Positions 1-13,222 of a DNA stretch of 64,000 bases are shown one piece after another (the stretch's first letter is position 1; every line of letters starts with the position of its first letter). The position numbers were made by a program, and so were the translations under genes. Origin of the DNA: Sordaria brevicollis (lineage: Eukaryota; Ascomycota; Sordariomycetes; Sordariales; Sordariaceae); NCBI GenBank assembly GCA_033439795.1, contig JAUTDP010000011.1, positions 620,001-684,000 of the forward strand, read 5' to 3'. A model generated the notes under the pieces. The model searched no databases and was not told the origin of the DNA. It saw nothing but the letters and a program-made list of their open reading frames with translations.

Positions 1-3000
1 CTGTGGAGCCCCGGCCCTGGGGCCTTGGTTCATTCCTGAGGCCCGAACTGGACCGCCCACCCCCGCCGTCGGCAGGGCATTTTTTTAGTCGGATCTCAGT
101 GAATTGTGTGGGTGTGCCTTCCTGTCTGCCCCACGCATTTAACCCCAAGTAGGTATCAAGACATTGTACAAGGAAATGTCATTTTCCAGGCAGTTGCAAC
201 TTGCGAGGGAAAGCAAAAGGAAAGGAATAATCGATGCAGGATGGCAGCTCACTGCAGCTGTAGGGCAGCACGGCAGGAAGTTCAGAACCAGTGTGGGGCT
301 GTCAAGCAGCTGGAGGGTCCACACCTGCTCCCGCGCCCTCTTGATTGGGTCGTTGGAGGAGAGCATCATGAATCTTTCCATTCCTGGCAGGCTTTTGGTG
401 TGGTAGACAGAAAAGATGGGACTCTCCTGTCGCCAATTTCAGTGAAGGAGAGTTCGATCTTTTCTGTCAACCATGCCGCTATTCCATCCAGCCATTGCCA
501 TTCTCTTTTCTACGTATAGCATAACCTCAAGAAACTCAGCCATCTTTCCATCCTCGGCCCAAACCAATGATTTCATTCAAACACAAGCGCCCAATCATGA
601 AACGCAAAAGTTAACATCACCAATAAACAGAAACTTTGAACAAACGGGCGCGACGACAGTGAGAATACTGAGGGGTTTCGCTTAGCGCCATGCAAGGCCT
701 ATGTTTGGGTGGTGGTGGTGGTACGTGCTCTTGACTGAACTTCATCCAACCTTGAGCCAACAGTGAAACTCAAAATGAGATTCCTCAATGTTTTCTTCCG
801 AGTGCCGATTGAAGAGTTGTTGCATCCAAACAGAACCTCGTATAAGGCGGTGTCCGCATTGTCATCAAATACTAGTCCAAGGCTAGATGGCAGGCTGGAG
901 AGGTTGTCCGTCATGATGATAATGGGGGAATAATGCTTCTCTCCGATAGACCACCCAACAAATAAAAACAGGCAACGAGAGAGCATATGTTGATGGGACG
1001 GTGGTCTGGACAAACTTGGCGAAACAATAACCAACTTGCTCCAGGACGATCAATTTGAATTATTAACAAACGCCCTCAGAGTGCGGGGGTGAGATGGATG
1101 GACAAATATCAAATATCGGTACTAGTCATCATGGCTACGATACACTATGATCTGTGGTGGCCTTGTGCCATTATTAGGCTGTGCACAGTATCAGGAGTTT
1201 GGAGTTGGACTTTCGACGAATTGCAACCTGTTTGAAAATGGTTTGCAACGTAGTTGACGATCATATAGGGGGATATAACTGATTTGGTATATCAATCGGC
1301 CCGTGGGTAAGAGAGTATAGGAGACGACTCGCTGCAACAAAAAGGGCGAACATATCATCTATTCATGGCTTTGTTACTGCTTCAGTGACATATCAGACGA
1401 CTGGAGCCCATTTGAGAAGAAGAACAGTCTGGATTGTGTACAGGACTTCGCAAATCGGAATATCGACCTTTACGTCCACAATGTCCACACCTCAACCCAA
1501 TAGTTTATCCAATGGTCAAGATGAATATCGACTTGTCCATACCTATTTTCGTCTCCTCGCGTAAGCTGGCGTATCTCAACTCCCGATTGTCTCGGGTAGA
1601 CGTGGAGAAATCATGGAGGTGGCAAATTCACTGTGGACTATTTTCAAGCGAAGAGGCTGGTGTCTGTCATGCCGAGCTATGTGAGAATTCCAAGGTTTCG
1701 AGCTCGCAACGCTGGCTCGCTGAACATTGACATTTAACCGAACTCGCATAACACTTGTTCCCGGTTTCAGCCTCCGATATCTCTTCGGTATTACACGGCT
1801 GGCGCTGGCATATACTCATATCCGTAGCCGTAGCCTTGTGCACTAGGCTTTGCTCGGCCTTGTGAACTTGCTCACATGCCCGGCTGTTAGCAGCATCACA
1901 TGTCACTACCATGACGAGTATATGCGATCTAGACAACACGAAGGATCGCGCCACCACTTCTTTCAAACAGGCCCATCGGAGTCCCGCTGTCATGAACAAC
2001 TTTCTGACTTGAGCCTCGTGATCATCGCGGCCGCGACCTGACGGGCGAGGCAAACTCCATTGCTCACAAAGTCTCGTGTCGTTGGCTTCGTCGTAACTGC
2101 CGCAACCCGCAAACCAGCGAATGACGGCCGGCTCCCTCAGAACGGGGGACAGTGGTCAGTGACAAAGTGAGACAGTGGGTTGCGGAAGTGGATTTTGTCC
2201 TCTCGGTGGATTCCCTGCTGCGGTGAGTGGGTTTTCGTCGACAGTGGACTCCCGAGAATTCGGTACAAAGGAGGATGTACCTTGAAGAAGCTTTTCTCAG
2301 GCATCATGATGGGGTGAGCAAACAAACCTCAAGGGAATCGAACGGACATGAATCGCCATCGCCATCGAACAATCGGGAGTGCCCGAAAACACAATCGGCT
2401 TTCTTGTCTCCCTTCCATCGTTGTTGCTTGTTGGCAAAATGGAGTCTTTGCTGTTAGACAGAAACTCAACCCAGTTCAGCTCTGTCAGGTACCGGTCAAG
2501 CATGCCGGAGCTTCCTTGGCTTTTTTTTCACGCAAGACTGTGCGAGAGTGATCGGCATCGGGATCGTCGCCGAAAGGGCCCCGTATGGTATGTACCTGGT
2601 TCGTGTTCCTGAATTAGCCTCTTATCAACGAAACATCAAACATCAACCGGCGTTAGCTTTCTGTTTTGAACTTTTGGGATTCCTTCGCTCGCAAGATTCT
2701 GCTTGGCTCGATCCATGGGCCTAGTCAAAAGGGTTCTCATCATCTTATCGGCTTTTCGAAATCGGGCATCCTTCATCCCATATCGAGTCCGATTCTATTG
2801 TCAGTTAGGCGTCTTGGACTCCTTGGTTTTCCTTGGATTTGGGACCGGTCCCAATGGCGCAATGAGATAGTGTTCTTTTGACCTTGCGAGTGTGTTGGCA
2901 ATCTGGTAGAAGCTATTCTCAAATCAGCAGAGGATCAATCTTTCTTGCTGTTTTCAGGACAAGTCCCGATATTATGCCGTCATCGGCCATTGTCGGTTTC

Positions 3001-6000
3001 GGTTCTCTGTCGGTTATTTCTCGTCTCTCGTTTCCTCGTTCGGTTTGACATCGCTAGCCGAGGGAATTTTTCTCGCAGTCTCAAGAGAAATGAAGATCTT
3101 GTACCGTTCTCGAACGAAGCGCATCTCGGTAACCTGAGGTAGCCCTAATTCCCATCACAAATTGTCGGGACGCCGATCATGCCTTGTATGAGGGGTGTCC
3201 TATTCCTAAAGAGGGATGGAGAGGAAAATAAGCGCACAAGGGGGGGTTTCTTGTTGTTGGGAGTTGTGGCTTCGACTTGAGAGGTTGGAAAAGCGCAAAA
3301 AGAAAAGAAGAATCAGAGATATACCGTTCATCTTGCGGGGTTGAGATGAAATGTCTTGACCTGGAGAGCTTTTCCGTCAGAAACAGCAGAAGAAGCATCG
3401 TCGTGTCTCTGATATGCACGGTGAGCAGCCGCTGGCATAAGAAGGCTCAAGGCTGACAAGCGAACCCCGAGACCAGACTTGCTGCAAGATGTTATGAGGC
3501 TGTCAACAGTCAGACATATGGCACTGTGCCAGAAGCACGACGGGGGATGGATATCTCAACGGCCGGGTAACTGGATGTGATGATCCGAAATCATAAGCGC
3601 GCAGAGAGGGAGATGTGGAATTTGGCGACCGCGCGAATCATGCTTGTGATTCCGTGTATCGTAGAGTTTCGCAAGTCGCAACACGGTCCGAGTGCCGATT
3701 CGACGTCTCGTCGATGAACTTTGGTAAGGCGTTGGCGCTTTTTGGAGGCTTCATTCCAGACTCCTCTTTTTAGGCAGTCTTTCTTCCGTCTTCCGTCTTC
3801 CGCGAGAAAAGATCCGGCTACCACTCTGGGGTCTGTCCGCTTTCGAACCCGCCAACCTCTTTCGGTCTGTAGCCTGCCATTGGGCTCCACCGAGATGCAA
3901 GTTGTATCACAAAGTGTTGGAGCTTTTCACGGAGGGCTGACGATACGATGGAGGAGGGGTTTCGAAGATGAAGAAATCTTTTGGCGAGAAGCAGGAGGGT
4001 TTGAAGTAGGAAGGTAGTCTGTGCTCTCAAGACGCAACATTTGGGAAGATAGGAAACTCGGGGATAGTAACCGTTAGTGACACGTCTGTCTCGCCAACGT
4101 CTTTCTTTCTTTTCCTGAGGCCATCGATAGTTGACATCTCGCATATGGAAAATTGAGAAGTTGACATAAAACCTTGAACGCCTGCTTTTTCTTTGACCCG
4201 GCATAAGAATTTTCCGAGGCCAGAAAAGGCAAATGGTGTTGGTATTGGTATCGGTACCTGGATATTTTTTGTAATCTGTCAATTGTCCAATGTCGCCGAG
4301 TTCCCCGCTACCTGGGTCCGGTCGACGGAGCTGTCCCCGTCCAATGAGAAGGGAGGATTGAGATGATGACCCTTGTTCAGCAGCGACAATGTTCGAGTCT
4401 CGAAGACGAGGGCGGAAAACATAACATGATGATGGAGTTTTTTGAGTCGGTACTTCATTTCTTCCTGATGAGTACATATCGTGTTGACAACGGGAAATTC
4501 GGGAAAAGAAAAAGGATTCATGAAACTCCTGGCATGTCGGCAGAGACTCTCCGCTCGTTGAGCCCCTGACGCTTATCCAGACTCTTGTTGGTGGTCATGG
4601 TGTTTTGGCATCTTGGGGCCTAGTGGTGCGTCGGAGGCGGCTGAATTTGGCGAAAGTGACCGAGAAACTCAAACGGCAAAGCACACCGTTCATTGAGTGC
4701 AGAATGCAATGGAAGGGAAAATGCAGACCGAGTGGATGTGTGTCCAGTCTGCATCGTGCATTGCAGCGGTGCGGCGGACTTGTGAAGTGTTCCCTTCGCT
4801 TGAATAACCGCAGATGGAACGAATTGGGAGACGAATTTGGTAATTGATACATAGGGGACGACGCGGCTGGCAACGGCCGAATGGTCTGTGCGGACCCGGC
4901 CCGAACGTCCTCCACCTGTCTGTTGAGACTGGCTTTGAGCTTGGCTTGACCTCTTTCAGTTTCAAGTCTCCTTTACCATTTTCTTCACGATACCACTGCA
5001 TCGTGCCATTTGTTAGAGCGACACATTTGGTGAGAATCGTGCCTTCTCAATTGGAAAGGCTTTCTGTGTCCGGTCCTTCCCACCTTCATCATCCAGTGAC
5101 CGGACGCAAAGGAAATAGCTGGAGCAGGTGGAGGGGTCAAGGAGTACCTGGCTCGGTGGCTCTTGACCGAGTTGAACAGCCCCAAATTGTCACAGGGAAA
5201 CCGCGGGTTCGCGGTCTGGAATCGCGCTGGAATTTGATGATTCGGCACAAGAGGTGTTGTGAGGGCTCGATTTTCCAGAGAGCTTCCCGTTTCTTCCTAC
5301 CTCTACACAGCCATCAAGCCATCAGTCATCGTCTTCTCACATGAGAGTTATCGACTGAGTCCAGACTCGAGTAACACAAAGTCATCCACCACCTTTCAGC
5401 TCTAGATGCAGTCTGCCGCTGTCAGGTGACAGTCCGCCCAAGCAATGTTCAACATCTGAAAAGACTGAAAATCCTCCCAAGCATCCACTGGCAATCTCGA
5501 CGTCGGGTTGCGTGTTGACAGTCAAGTGTTTCGGCTCGGGCCCGTACGACGTTCCTTCTTTGATTATTAACTCCCGACTCTGTGGTCCGCCCTCGAAAGG
5601 ATTACTACAAGGGCCCAGGGTCCGGGGCACCGGTTTACGAGTCCCAAGAATCCATTCAGGATCCAAAGGGGTCCAGTGGTAAAGTCCACCAAGGAATCCA
5701 TCAGGGAGGAGTCCATCGGCTGTCAAAAAGAGGACCATGATCCCATTCGCAATTCCATGGGAATCGAGTCGTTGCCAAGGCTATATTTTCGGCTCGACAG
5801 CCTGGCGTGCCTTGGGCCCTTGGGGATTTGGGAAAGGCTGGGGTCGATCACTGCTTTTGTTAAACCAGATCTAGGACAAGGTCGACTCTCGCACTGTCAT
5901 GTTGGAGGTGTGAGTGTCTGCCTTGTGTTGGTGTCGTCGGTCCTCATTCCAATTGAGAGGTCTAACAGGCAGGACTCAACGGCAGGGCGACAGCTCATCT

Positions 6001-7272
6001 CCCGACATCCGGGTCGAGACCGTCACAAGCTCCTCGTCTAGCTGCCCTGCCCACCGACCCCTCACAGCGGAATCGCCCCTGGTCTTGGTATGGGGTGGTG
6101 AAGGGGGTTTCCATTCCGAGGAGGAGGAGGGGTTTTATGAATGGAACTCCAGTCGACGGAACTGTCAGAGAGTCATCCATTCAATACTCACCAGCTGGCT
6201 TAACCTGTTCCTACCATGGTAACCAATGTTAAGGATACCAATGCCTTTGTGCCGTGGGTGACTATGATGAGAGGACGGTTCTGTCGGTTGTTCAACAAAA
6301 AAGGTGACGACGACAGCGACACTCGTATGTAAACCGGATCCATATTCCAGCTCCCCGTTCCTGAAAATAAAAGAGAAAGAATCCATCTCCCGGGTCCCAA
6401 GCAACGCATCCCGTCGGGTCACATCGTCGACACATCGTTGACAACATTGTCCAGTCGCAAAGGCTCCTCGACCCCGAACGTACCCCGTCCGGATCCCCAG
6501 TGGAGAGCTGTGGTTGGCTGAGCCAATTGTCGAGGCCCGTACAAAACCCTGCCGGCGCTGGCTGCAGCTTCCAATGCAGAGTGGCCCTGCACAGCACACA
6601 CCCGACCCTGAACAGAACACACCCCCTTGCGGACCAGGCGGACCCCCCCGGTACATCGGCCGTCAGCCATCACCACCTCCTTTACCGTCACCCACCATAG
6701 TCCACAGTACCCGTGAAGGTACTAGTGTACCTTTTTAGGGTCCACGTCCTCGGCGACACTGGAGTCAAGAGCTTTCGGCGCTTCCCAATCATTCGTGCTT
6801 TCCTCTTTTCTCGCGGGCTGGACATTGACACATCCCTTGACGTCCACTTCCTTCCTTCCTTCCCTTCGTACCTACATATGTAGATCGGTGCAGCTGCCTC
6901 GACTTTTCGACTTGTTCTCTTTTGGTCCCTCTTTCTTTCCTCTTCAACTTTGTCCACTTCAACACCATCGAACCTCGAGTCCAGTCTTGGTCCCTTTTGC
7001 CGAGTCACTTGTTCTGTACCTCTACCACACGAGTTGAGCTTTGACATCAGCAACCCCACCATCCCACCTTGCGCCGGCATACTTTAGGTAGCTCAGCTCC
7101 AACCATTACCTTCCTCTCTTCTTTGACGTTGGACCGGAACCCTTTTCACTCACACGACTCTCTTCTCGAATAATAGCCTCGACGTATTCAACCATTCCTC
7201 CTGATTGTTCATCACAATCCCGCGACAACGAGAACAACCTCCTCCGTCGATCCCCATTTCACATCCGCCAAA
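1..7272. other. Long region without a supported gene, upstream of pyr-4
   Basis: No coding region here is convincing. The open frames on both strands are short (at most about 165 codons), overlap one another, have composition unlike protein, and show no domain I recognise. I found no tRNA, 5S rRNA or repeat array. The last 400-500 bases before pyr-4 are pyrimidine-rich (tracts of CTTCC, CTCTTC), as expected for a fungal promoter and 5' UTR. The rest may hold regulatory DNA or unspliced non-coding transcripts, which cannot be told from sequence alone. Confidence 0.5.
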
Positions 7273-8460
7273 ATGTCGACATCACCACACTGGTCCCTCA
7301 AGCAGTCGTTTGCTGAGCGGGTAGAGAGCTCGGCACATCCCCTCACCAGCTACCTCCTCCGCCTGATGGAGGTCAAGCAGTCCAACCTCTGCCTCAGTGC
7401 CGATGTCGAGACTGCTCGGGAGCTCCTCACCCTTGCCGACAAGGTTGGCCCCTCGATTGTCGTCCTCAAGACCCACTACGACCTGATCACAGGGTGGGAC
7501 TACCACCCGCACACGGGAACCGGCGCCAAGCTCGCTGCTCTCGCCCGGAAGCACGGCTTCCTCATCTTTGAGGACCGCAAGTTCGTCGACATCGGCAGCA
7601 CCGTTCAGAAGCAGTACACGGCCGGCACCGCGCGCATTGTCGAATGGGCCCACATCACCAACGCCGATATCCACGCCGGAGAGGCCATGGTGAGCGCCAT
7701 GGCTCAGGCCGCCCAGAAGTGGAGGGAGCGCATCCCCTACGAAGTCAAGACATCCGTTTCGGTTGGTACCCCGGTCGCAGACCAGTTCGCCGAGGAAGCT
7801 GAAGCCCAGGACCAGGTTGATGAGCTCCGCAAGATCGTACCCCGCGAGAACGGCACCAGCAGCGCAAAGGACGCCGATGGGAGGAAGGGTAGCATCGTCT
7901 CCATCACGACCGTCACGCAAACATATGAGCCCGCCGACTCGCCGCGCCTGGCCAAGACCATCTCGGAGGATGACGAGACCGTGTTCCCCGGCATTGAGGA
8001 GGCGCCGCTGGACCGCGGTCTGCTGATCCTCGCGCAAATGTCTTCCAAGGGCTGCCTCATGGATGGAAAGTACACATGGGAGTGCGTCAAGGCGGCGCGC
8101 AAGAACAAGGACTTTGTCATGGGCTACGTTGCGCAACAGAACCTTAACGGTATTACCAAGGACGAGTTGGCCCCAGAATACCAGGACGAGGAGACCTCAA
8201 CCGAGGAGGAGGCGCAAGCGGACAACTTCATCCACATGACACCCGGCTGCAAGCTTCCGCCACCGGGAGAGTCGGCGCCTCAAGGTGATGGACTTGGTCA
8301 GCAGTACAACACGCCGGACAACCTTGTCAACATCAAGGGTACCGATATCGCGATTGTTGGACGTGGCATTATTACCGCGGCGGACCCTGTTGCTGAGGCT
8401 GAGCGCTACAGGAGGAAATCCTGGAAGGCGTACCAGGATCGCCGGGAGCGTCTGGCCTAA
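7273..8460 (+). CDS. pyr-4: Orotidine 5'-phosphate decarboxylase (uracil biosynthesis)
   Basis: Decarboxylates OMP to UMP, the last step of de novo pyrimidine synthesis in the cytosol. A single exon encodes 395 aa. The catalytic D-x-K-x-x-D tetrad segment is intact: Asp101, Lys103 and Asp106 in [13 protein letters not shown], preceded by the substrate strand VVLKTHYD (residues 63-70). The C-terminal phosphate-binding part reads DIAIVGRGI. Relative to yeast Ura3 (about 267 aa) there is a long charged, poorly conserved insertion at roughly residues 165-245, which is known from Sordariomycete pyr-4/pyrG proteins. The ATG lies in a good context (gccaaaATGtcg) after a pyrimidine-rich leader. Codon usage is strongly C/G-ending, typical of a well-expressed housekeeping gene. 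Product identity is secure; the gene name follows the Neurospora convention. Confidence 0.97.
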   Translation: MSTSPHWSLKQSFAERVESSAHPLTSYLLRLMEVKQSNLCLSADVETARELLTLADKVGPSIVVLKTHYDLITGWDYHPHTGTGAKLAALARKHGFLIFEDRKFVDIGSTVQKQYTAGTARIVEWAHITNADIHAGEAMVSAMAQAAQKWRERIPYEVKTSVSVGTPVADQFAEEAEAQDQVDELRKIVPRENGTSSAKDADGRKGSIVSITTVTQTYEPADSPRLAKTISEDDETVFPGIEEAPLDRGLLILAQMSSKGCLMDGKYTWECVKAARKNKDFVMGYVAQQNLNGITKDELAPEYQDEETSTEEEAQADNFIHMTPGCKLPPPGESAPQGDGLGQQYNTPDNLVNIKGTDIAIVGRGIITAADPVAEAERYRRKSWKAYQDRRERLA

Positions 8461-9533
8461 GGAGGAGGAAGGAGAATGGAATTTGTTATATGATGGCGCT
8501 AGGAGTGCATTGTAGATGAGGAATGAACGGGGTTGGTACGTGGGTAAACATACCCATCGCCAAAGAAATTATGTAGTCATACTCGGTCGTCATTTCGGCC
8601 GAGACTTTTAACAGGTTACAGACCATGGACATATCGTGGAGAACAAACATACCATAGTCGTATAAAAACGGGCAAGGAGGAGGGATGATTACTCAGGGCA
8701 TTGGGATTTCTAAGGACTTGGGCGGCTTTTGAACGGCGTTTTGGCGACAATAGATGCTTGGCATTTTTGGCCTCCTTTTTCAAGTGTATACCATACTGTT
8801 ACTCTTGTGCACTGTTTTGCGTTTTTATCTTATTCTCGTCTCTCACGTCTTTTGCTGTTTGCGATATCGAGGATCAAAAACCAGTGCAACCTTTTGTCCA
8901 AATACAAAGACAGACCAGGATCGCGGATTTAACACGCTTATCCCCGAGCTTACTTCCAACCAAGTAGCTCTATCGATGAATTCCGCATTTGGCCATTGTG
9001 GTACGTTGACCTCACCACTTCATCCGTAGATAGACGAGTGTCTATCAACCGCACTGAACCCTACCGGGCTCTTTTTCCGCAGACAAGCAGCCTCATTGCA
9101 GGCCCGCTCATCACCAATTTCGTCAACCCAGTCGGCTTGGAGCCATTCAAACCAAGGATCGTCACTTGCTCCAAGACATGATAGAAGCGAGGTTCCTTCC
9201 CGTCTTACATCAACAGGACAATCCATTGGTCCTCGCCTGGGCCCTGTTTTCCTCGCTTGGTTTTCACTTGCTTACAAATGACGAAAGTCAAGTGTGCCTT
9301 GAGAGCTGACAGGAACTCAATGTTGCAACTCTCTTAACATCCTCAAAAAAAGAAAGTACCAAGCAAATACCGGTTGTTGGTGACAGTTTTGGTCGTGTAA
9401 GTGACACTGGTGAACAGAAGTGCCGAGAGCTCAACAATTTGCAAGGTAAAACTCTAGAATACTTATGCTGACCTCAAGATTCACCGTACAATAGACATAG
9501 ACTACATGATAGTCACTACGTGGAATTCGCAAC
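8461..9533. other. Intergenic region, pyr-4 3' end and transcription-factor promoter
   Basis: Both flanking genes run on the + strand, so this holds the pyr-4 terminator and the upstream region of the zinc-cluster gene. AT-rich stretches just after the pyr-4 stop could serve polyadenylation. The small open frames of 60-90 codons show no protein features. I see no RNA gene or repeat. Confidence 0.5.
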
Positions 9534-12500
9534 ATGACTGCCATAAATCTTGAAGACAGCTTCGACTTTAACAACATCGAAGTCAGCTATAATGAAACGA
9601 ATGCCCATCCAGGTTTTCACTCACAGCCCCGTGATGTCTTGGATAAGCCTCCACCACGAAAAAGAAGAAGGCTAGTGGTATCATGCACAGAGTGCCACAG
9701 GAGGAAACAGAAGGCGAGTTTATTTGGTCTCCAAGACCGATTTCTCTTCTGAAGCTAACAAAATATTACCAGTGTGACCGCAAACTCCCTTGCACGAATT
9801 GTGTCTCACGTCATAAACAAGACGAGTGCCAGTATGACTCTGGACCTTCCACCTCCAAAGAACAGCAGCAGCAACATCAGCAGCAACCAAAGCGAGCACG
9901 ACGGACCAGCTCCAGCCAAACACAGCTTACACCTCCCGAGCCTGGCTTTAAAGGCATCACCGACAGCATCACCAACGAACAATGGCACCACCAACAATCC
10001 TCTCCCGACGATGACGACAACACCAACCACCAACCCCTCCTCCCCTCCACCCTCTCCTCCATCACCAACCTAGGCTACTCCTCAACAACAACCACCACCT
10101 CATCCTCAACCCTCCACTTCCTCCACAAGATCGAGTCCCATCCCGAACATTCACCATCATCACCATCATCATCATCATCATCCTCCGTTGCCAACAACAA
10201 CAACGACCAGAGAACAGCAGACCACCTCTCCACCCGTGACTGCCGCGACCGCTACAAATCCCTAATCCGCCAACTCCCACAACGTCTCTACGTCGAACAG
10301 CTGGTGGACATCTACTTCGACAACTTTAACTGGCAATACTTTATGCTCGACCGGGATATCTTTGACCACCAACTGGAGGAATGGTATAAAGTGCCGTGGG
10401 AGGTGTTTAACAGTGTGGGACCGGAGGGGATGGAGGCTGACCTAAGAGTGTTTCCGGGGTTGTTGTTTCAGGTTTTGGCTGTTTCTTTGCTTGTGTTGGC
10501 TGAGAAATCTGAGCAGCGGCATGAAGAAGAGGGTGCGGTATTGGCTCAAAATGAGGAGGATAAAGAGGGCAGTGGAGGAAAGGCAGACAAAGACAAGGAA
10601 TGGAGGGAGAGTAGGATGAGTCGTGGTAGTGAAGGTTGTGTGGGCTTTGAAGAAGCCCTCAAATACGCCAGCAACATGAGCTTTGAGGATCTGGCGAAGG
10701 AATACAGTCAAGCTGGGATGGATATACTGTCGCTTTTGGGGAAGAGGGAGATGACGTTGGAGACGGTGTTGGCTGGGTTTGTGAGGGCTTCGTTTTTGAA
10801 GTTTGTTGGGTCGGTTCCTGAGGCTGTGAGTTTCTTTTTCTTTCCCTTTCCTTTCCCTTTCCTTTCTGTTTCCTTTCCCTTTTCGACCCCTTCCATCAAA
10901 AGTTGATAACTGACGAATCACAGTGGCACGCAATAGCCACCACCATCCGAGACGCGCAAGAACTCGGCCTGCACCTTCCCTCCCTCGACCCTTGCCCTCC
11001 TCCTCCTTCTTCGTCTACCACCACTATCGCCGAAGGCAAAACTATCCTCGCCAACAAAAATTGGGAAATCCAACGCCGCCGCAAAATCTGGCTCAACCTA
11101 GTATCATGGGACATCCACTGCGGTGCTACCTTGGGACGGCCGTCGACGGTGGATATCACGACTGACCCGCCTATTTTGCCGGTTGATGTCGTCGTCCTGC
11201 CTTCTATCAGGGGCACCAGCACCGGCCAGGGGATAAGACATGGACCTATTGTGGCGAGAACCGAAAAAGACCCCCCAACCCCTTTGTCGCGAATACTATT
11301 CACCTGGAACATCACCCTCCACCTGGTTTCCATCCTCTCCCTCGAGCGGGAAGCCTCGTCCCTTTCGGCTTCCGAGTTGTTTTCCCGCGTCTCCGCCCTC
11401 CATCAACAACTCCTCTCCCTCGAACAATCCATACCCCCCTTTTTCCGAGCTGATCAACCCAACACAACCTTCGACTCCCTCCCCTCCATGCAATGGCTAC
11501 CCTGGGCCCGCTGCTTGCTGCCGCAGTTGATAAGCTTCAACTACATGGCCTTGCACCGGGCTTACATCTTTGCTAGTCCATGGAGTAGGGAGATGGCGGT
11601 TGAGAAGGGGTGTCTAGCCATGTTACAGGCGCAGAGAAGACATTGGGGGCTACTGAGTAAAGAAATGAGGAGGAGGACGTTTACGTTGTTTTTTGGGACT
11701 TTTGACGCGGTGGTTTTGATGGGGGCTGTTTTTGTTTTGTTTCCTCCCAAACAGCCGAAGGAAGTGGGGGCAAGCGAGGAGAAAGAGCTGGTGCGAGAGG
11801 TGGTAAGGCAGTTCAAGTGGGCAGAAGAAAGATTTGAGGAGATGAAAGAGAGGAATCCGTTGGCTAGACAGGCGAGGGGGGTGGTTAGGGGTATTGGTGA
11901 GAGGTTGGGACGGGCTTTGGGGGAGGCAGGGGTTGAGTTGAGGAGTGGTGTTAAGGAGGCTGTTGAGGGATCTGACGGAAAAAGGAGTTTTAAGCTTGTT
12001 TCTGTCACTCGAAGAGGAAGAGGAAGAGCACTGGCGACGCGGAAAGTCATCAATCCAGGTACTTCGACTCATAAAGAACCCTCACCGGCCGTGGCTCTTC
12101 CAACAGCCTTTGTCGGAGGGACTTGTATCGCTTCGAGGGATAGTTCAAGCACCACACCCGCCACTATCTCAGTAACCCCGGGACTCCCAACACCCATGTC
12201 CATTACGCCTTCAGCTCTGGTACAGGGACAATTCGGTACAGCAACGTCCGACATCAACAGCAACAACTGCTTCACCAACACATTCACGTTCGACGACACC
12301 CCGACCGAGTGCATACCCATCGATCCAAGCCTCGACCCAAGTTCAGCCTCGGTTCCCATCCCATGCCTTGGGGCAGGGGTGGAATGGGCTACATGTACCG
12401 CCTCTGCTCTGCCCTCCACCATGACCATGTCTTCTCTGCCGGAGGACTTTAACTGGACTAATCTCTCCCCTCTTTACGCAACCGGAGATTTGGTCTACAA

Positions 12501-12822
12501 CGATCTAACGGGTTTCATGTGTGACGGATTCGAATTCGATTCGGCCACTCAACAAGCCAATTATAGCCATTTCATACCACCTGGTACTGCGTATGGGAAC
12601 GGGCTTCCTGGAGGAGAAAGTGAAGCGTTGGGAGGAGGGCTGGTGCACAGCATGAATGTCAACGTGGGAACGGACACAGGCACAGAAGATGCGGAAGACG
12701 GCATGGTCGAACTCACAAGACTTGAGTACGATGGTAGCCAGGGACAGAGTGGTGAGCCGTTGTGGATGTTTGATGGCAGGATTGATGAGGGGAGTGTTTG
12801 GGGGTTGTTGAATCGGTATTAG
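9534..12822 (+). CDS. Zn2Cys6 fungal-specific transcription factor
   Basis: Proposed exons are 9534-9713, 9773-10825 and 10924-12822, giving 1043 aa. The GAL4-type zinc cluster is split by intron 1: CTECHRRKQK ends exon 1 and CDRKLPCTNC starts exon 2, giving six cysteines in C-x2-C-x6-C-x5-C-x2-C-x8-C order, preceded by a basic patch PRKRRR. Intron 1 has a GC donor (AAG/GCGAGT) with a GCTAAC branch site; every GT alternative nearby puts a stop into the frame. Intron 2 (98 nt, pyrimidine-rich) joins GSVPEA to WHAIATTIRDAQELGLHL, the hallmark of the middle homology region (Fungal_trans). Ser-, Gln- and Asn-rich low-complexity segments follow the DNA-binding domain, including an ATC microsatellite near 10153. 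The C-terminal 250 residues look like an acidic/Ser-Thr activation region. The regulated pathway cannot be inferred from the neighbours. Confidence 0.87.
9714..9772 (+). other. GC-AG intron within the zinc-cluster coding sequence
   Basis: 59-nt intron with donor GCGAGT, branch-like GCTAAC and acceptor TTACCAG. It is phase 0 and falls between the Lys and Cys codons of the Zn2Cys6 motif. Using the next GT dinucleotides as donors brings TGA into frame directly after the junction, so only the GC donor preserves the motif. Confidence 0.8.
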
Positions 12823-13222
12823 GAACCTCTGTTCTTTCCCACAGGTCACCGGATACTTGAACATATCACCAACAGGGTGGACACTCGGGCATGCATATCA
12901 CGATCACCATGGAAGCGGATCACGGTACCATTTTTGCGTTGTGTTCAGTCTATGTCAATTCATTGTGGCTATGTATGACTAGCTCTCTCCGTGTTGAAAT
13001 TAGAGTATGGAGAGCTATGTGTTGAAGAAGAAAACATCTGAGTGCTGTTGTTGTCGATCTGGGAAGCCTCCTGATGTTTCCATTCGCCATAGCCTATTAC
13101 CTTTGTGTTTTCGTTCCGTTTCCATTCTTGTTTCCATTTCTGATTCATACCCCATTCCCTAGACCACGTTCCCATACTTCTGAACCCTTCCACCCGGGTC
13201 ATTATCAAACCCCATTCTGCTT

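Noticed and set aside
4844..5344. 166-codon open frame on the + strand upstream of pyr-4
   Set aside because: An overlapping frame of similar quality runs on the other strand, composition is not protein-like, and no motif or intron signals support it.
6165..6656. 163-codon - strand frame with many Cys and Gly
   Set aside because: Three other frames overlap it on both strands; the Cys spacing fits no domain and its start is not supported.
8754..9029. Overlapping hydrophobic frames of 60-90 codons after pyr-4
   Set aside because: All three + frames are open here because the DNA is T-rich; this is expected of UTR sequence and there is no coding support.
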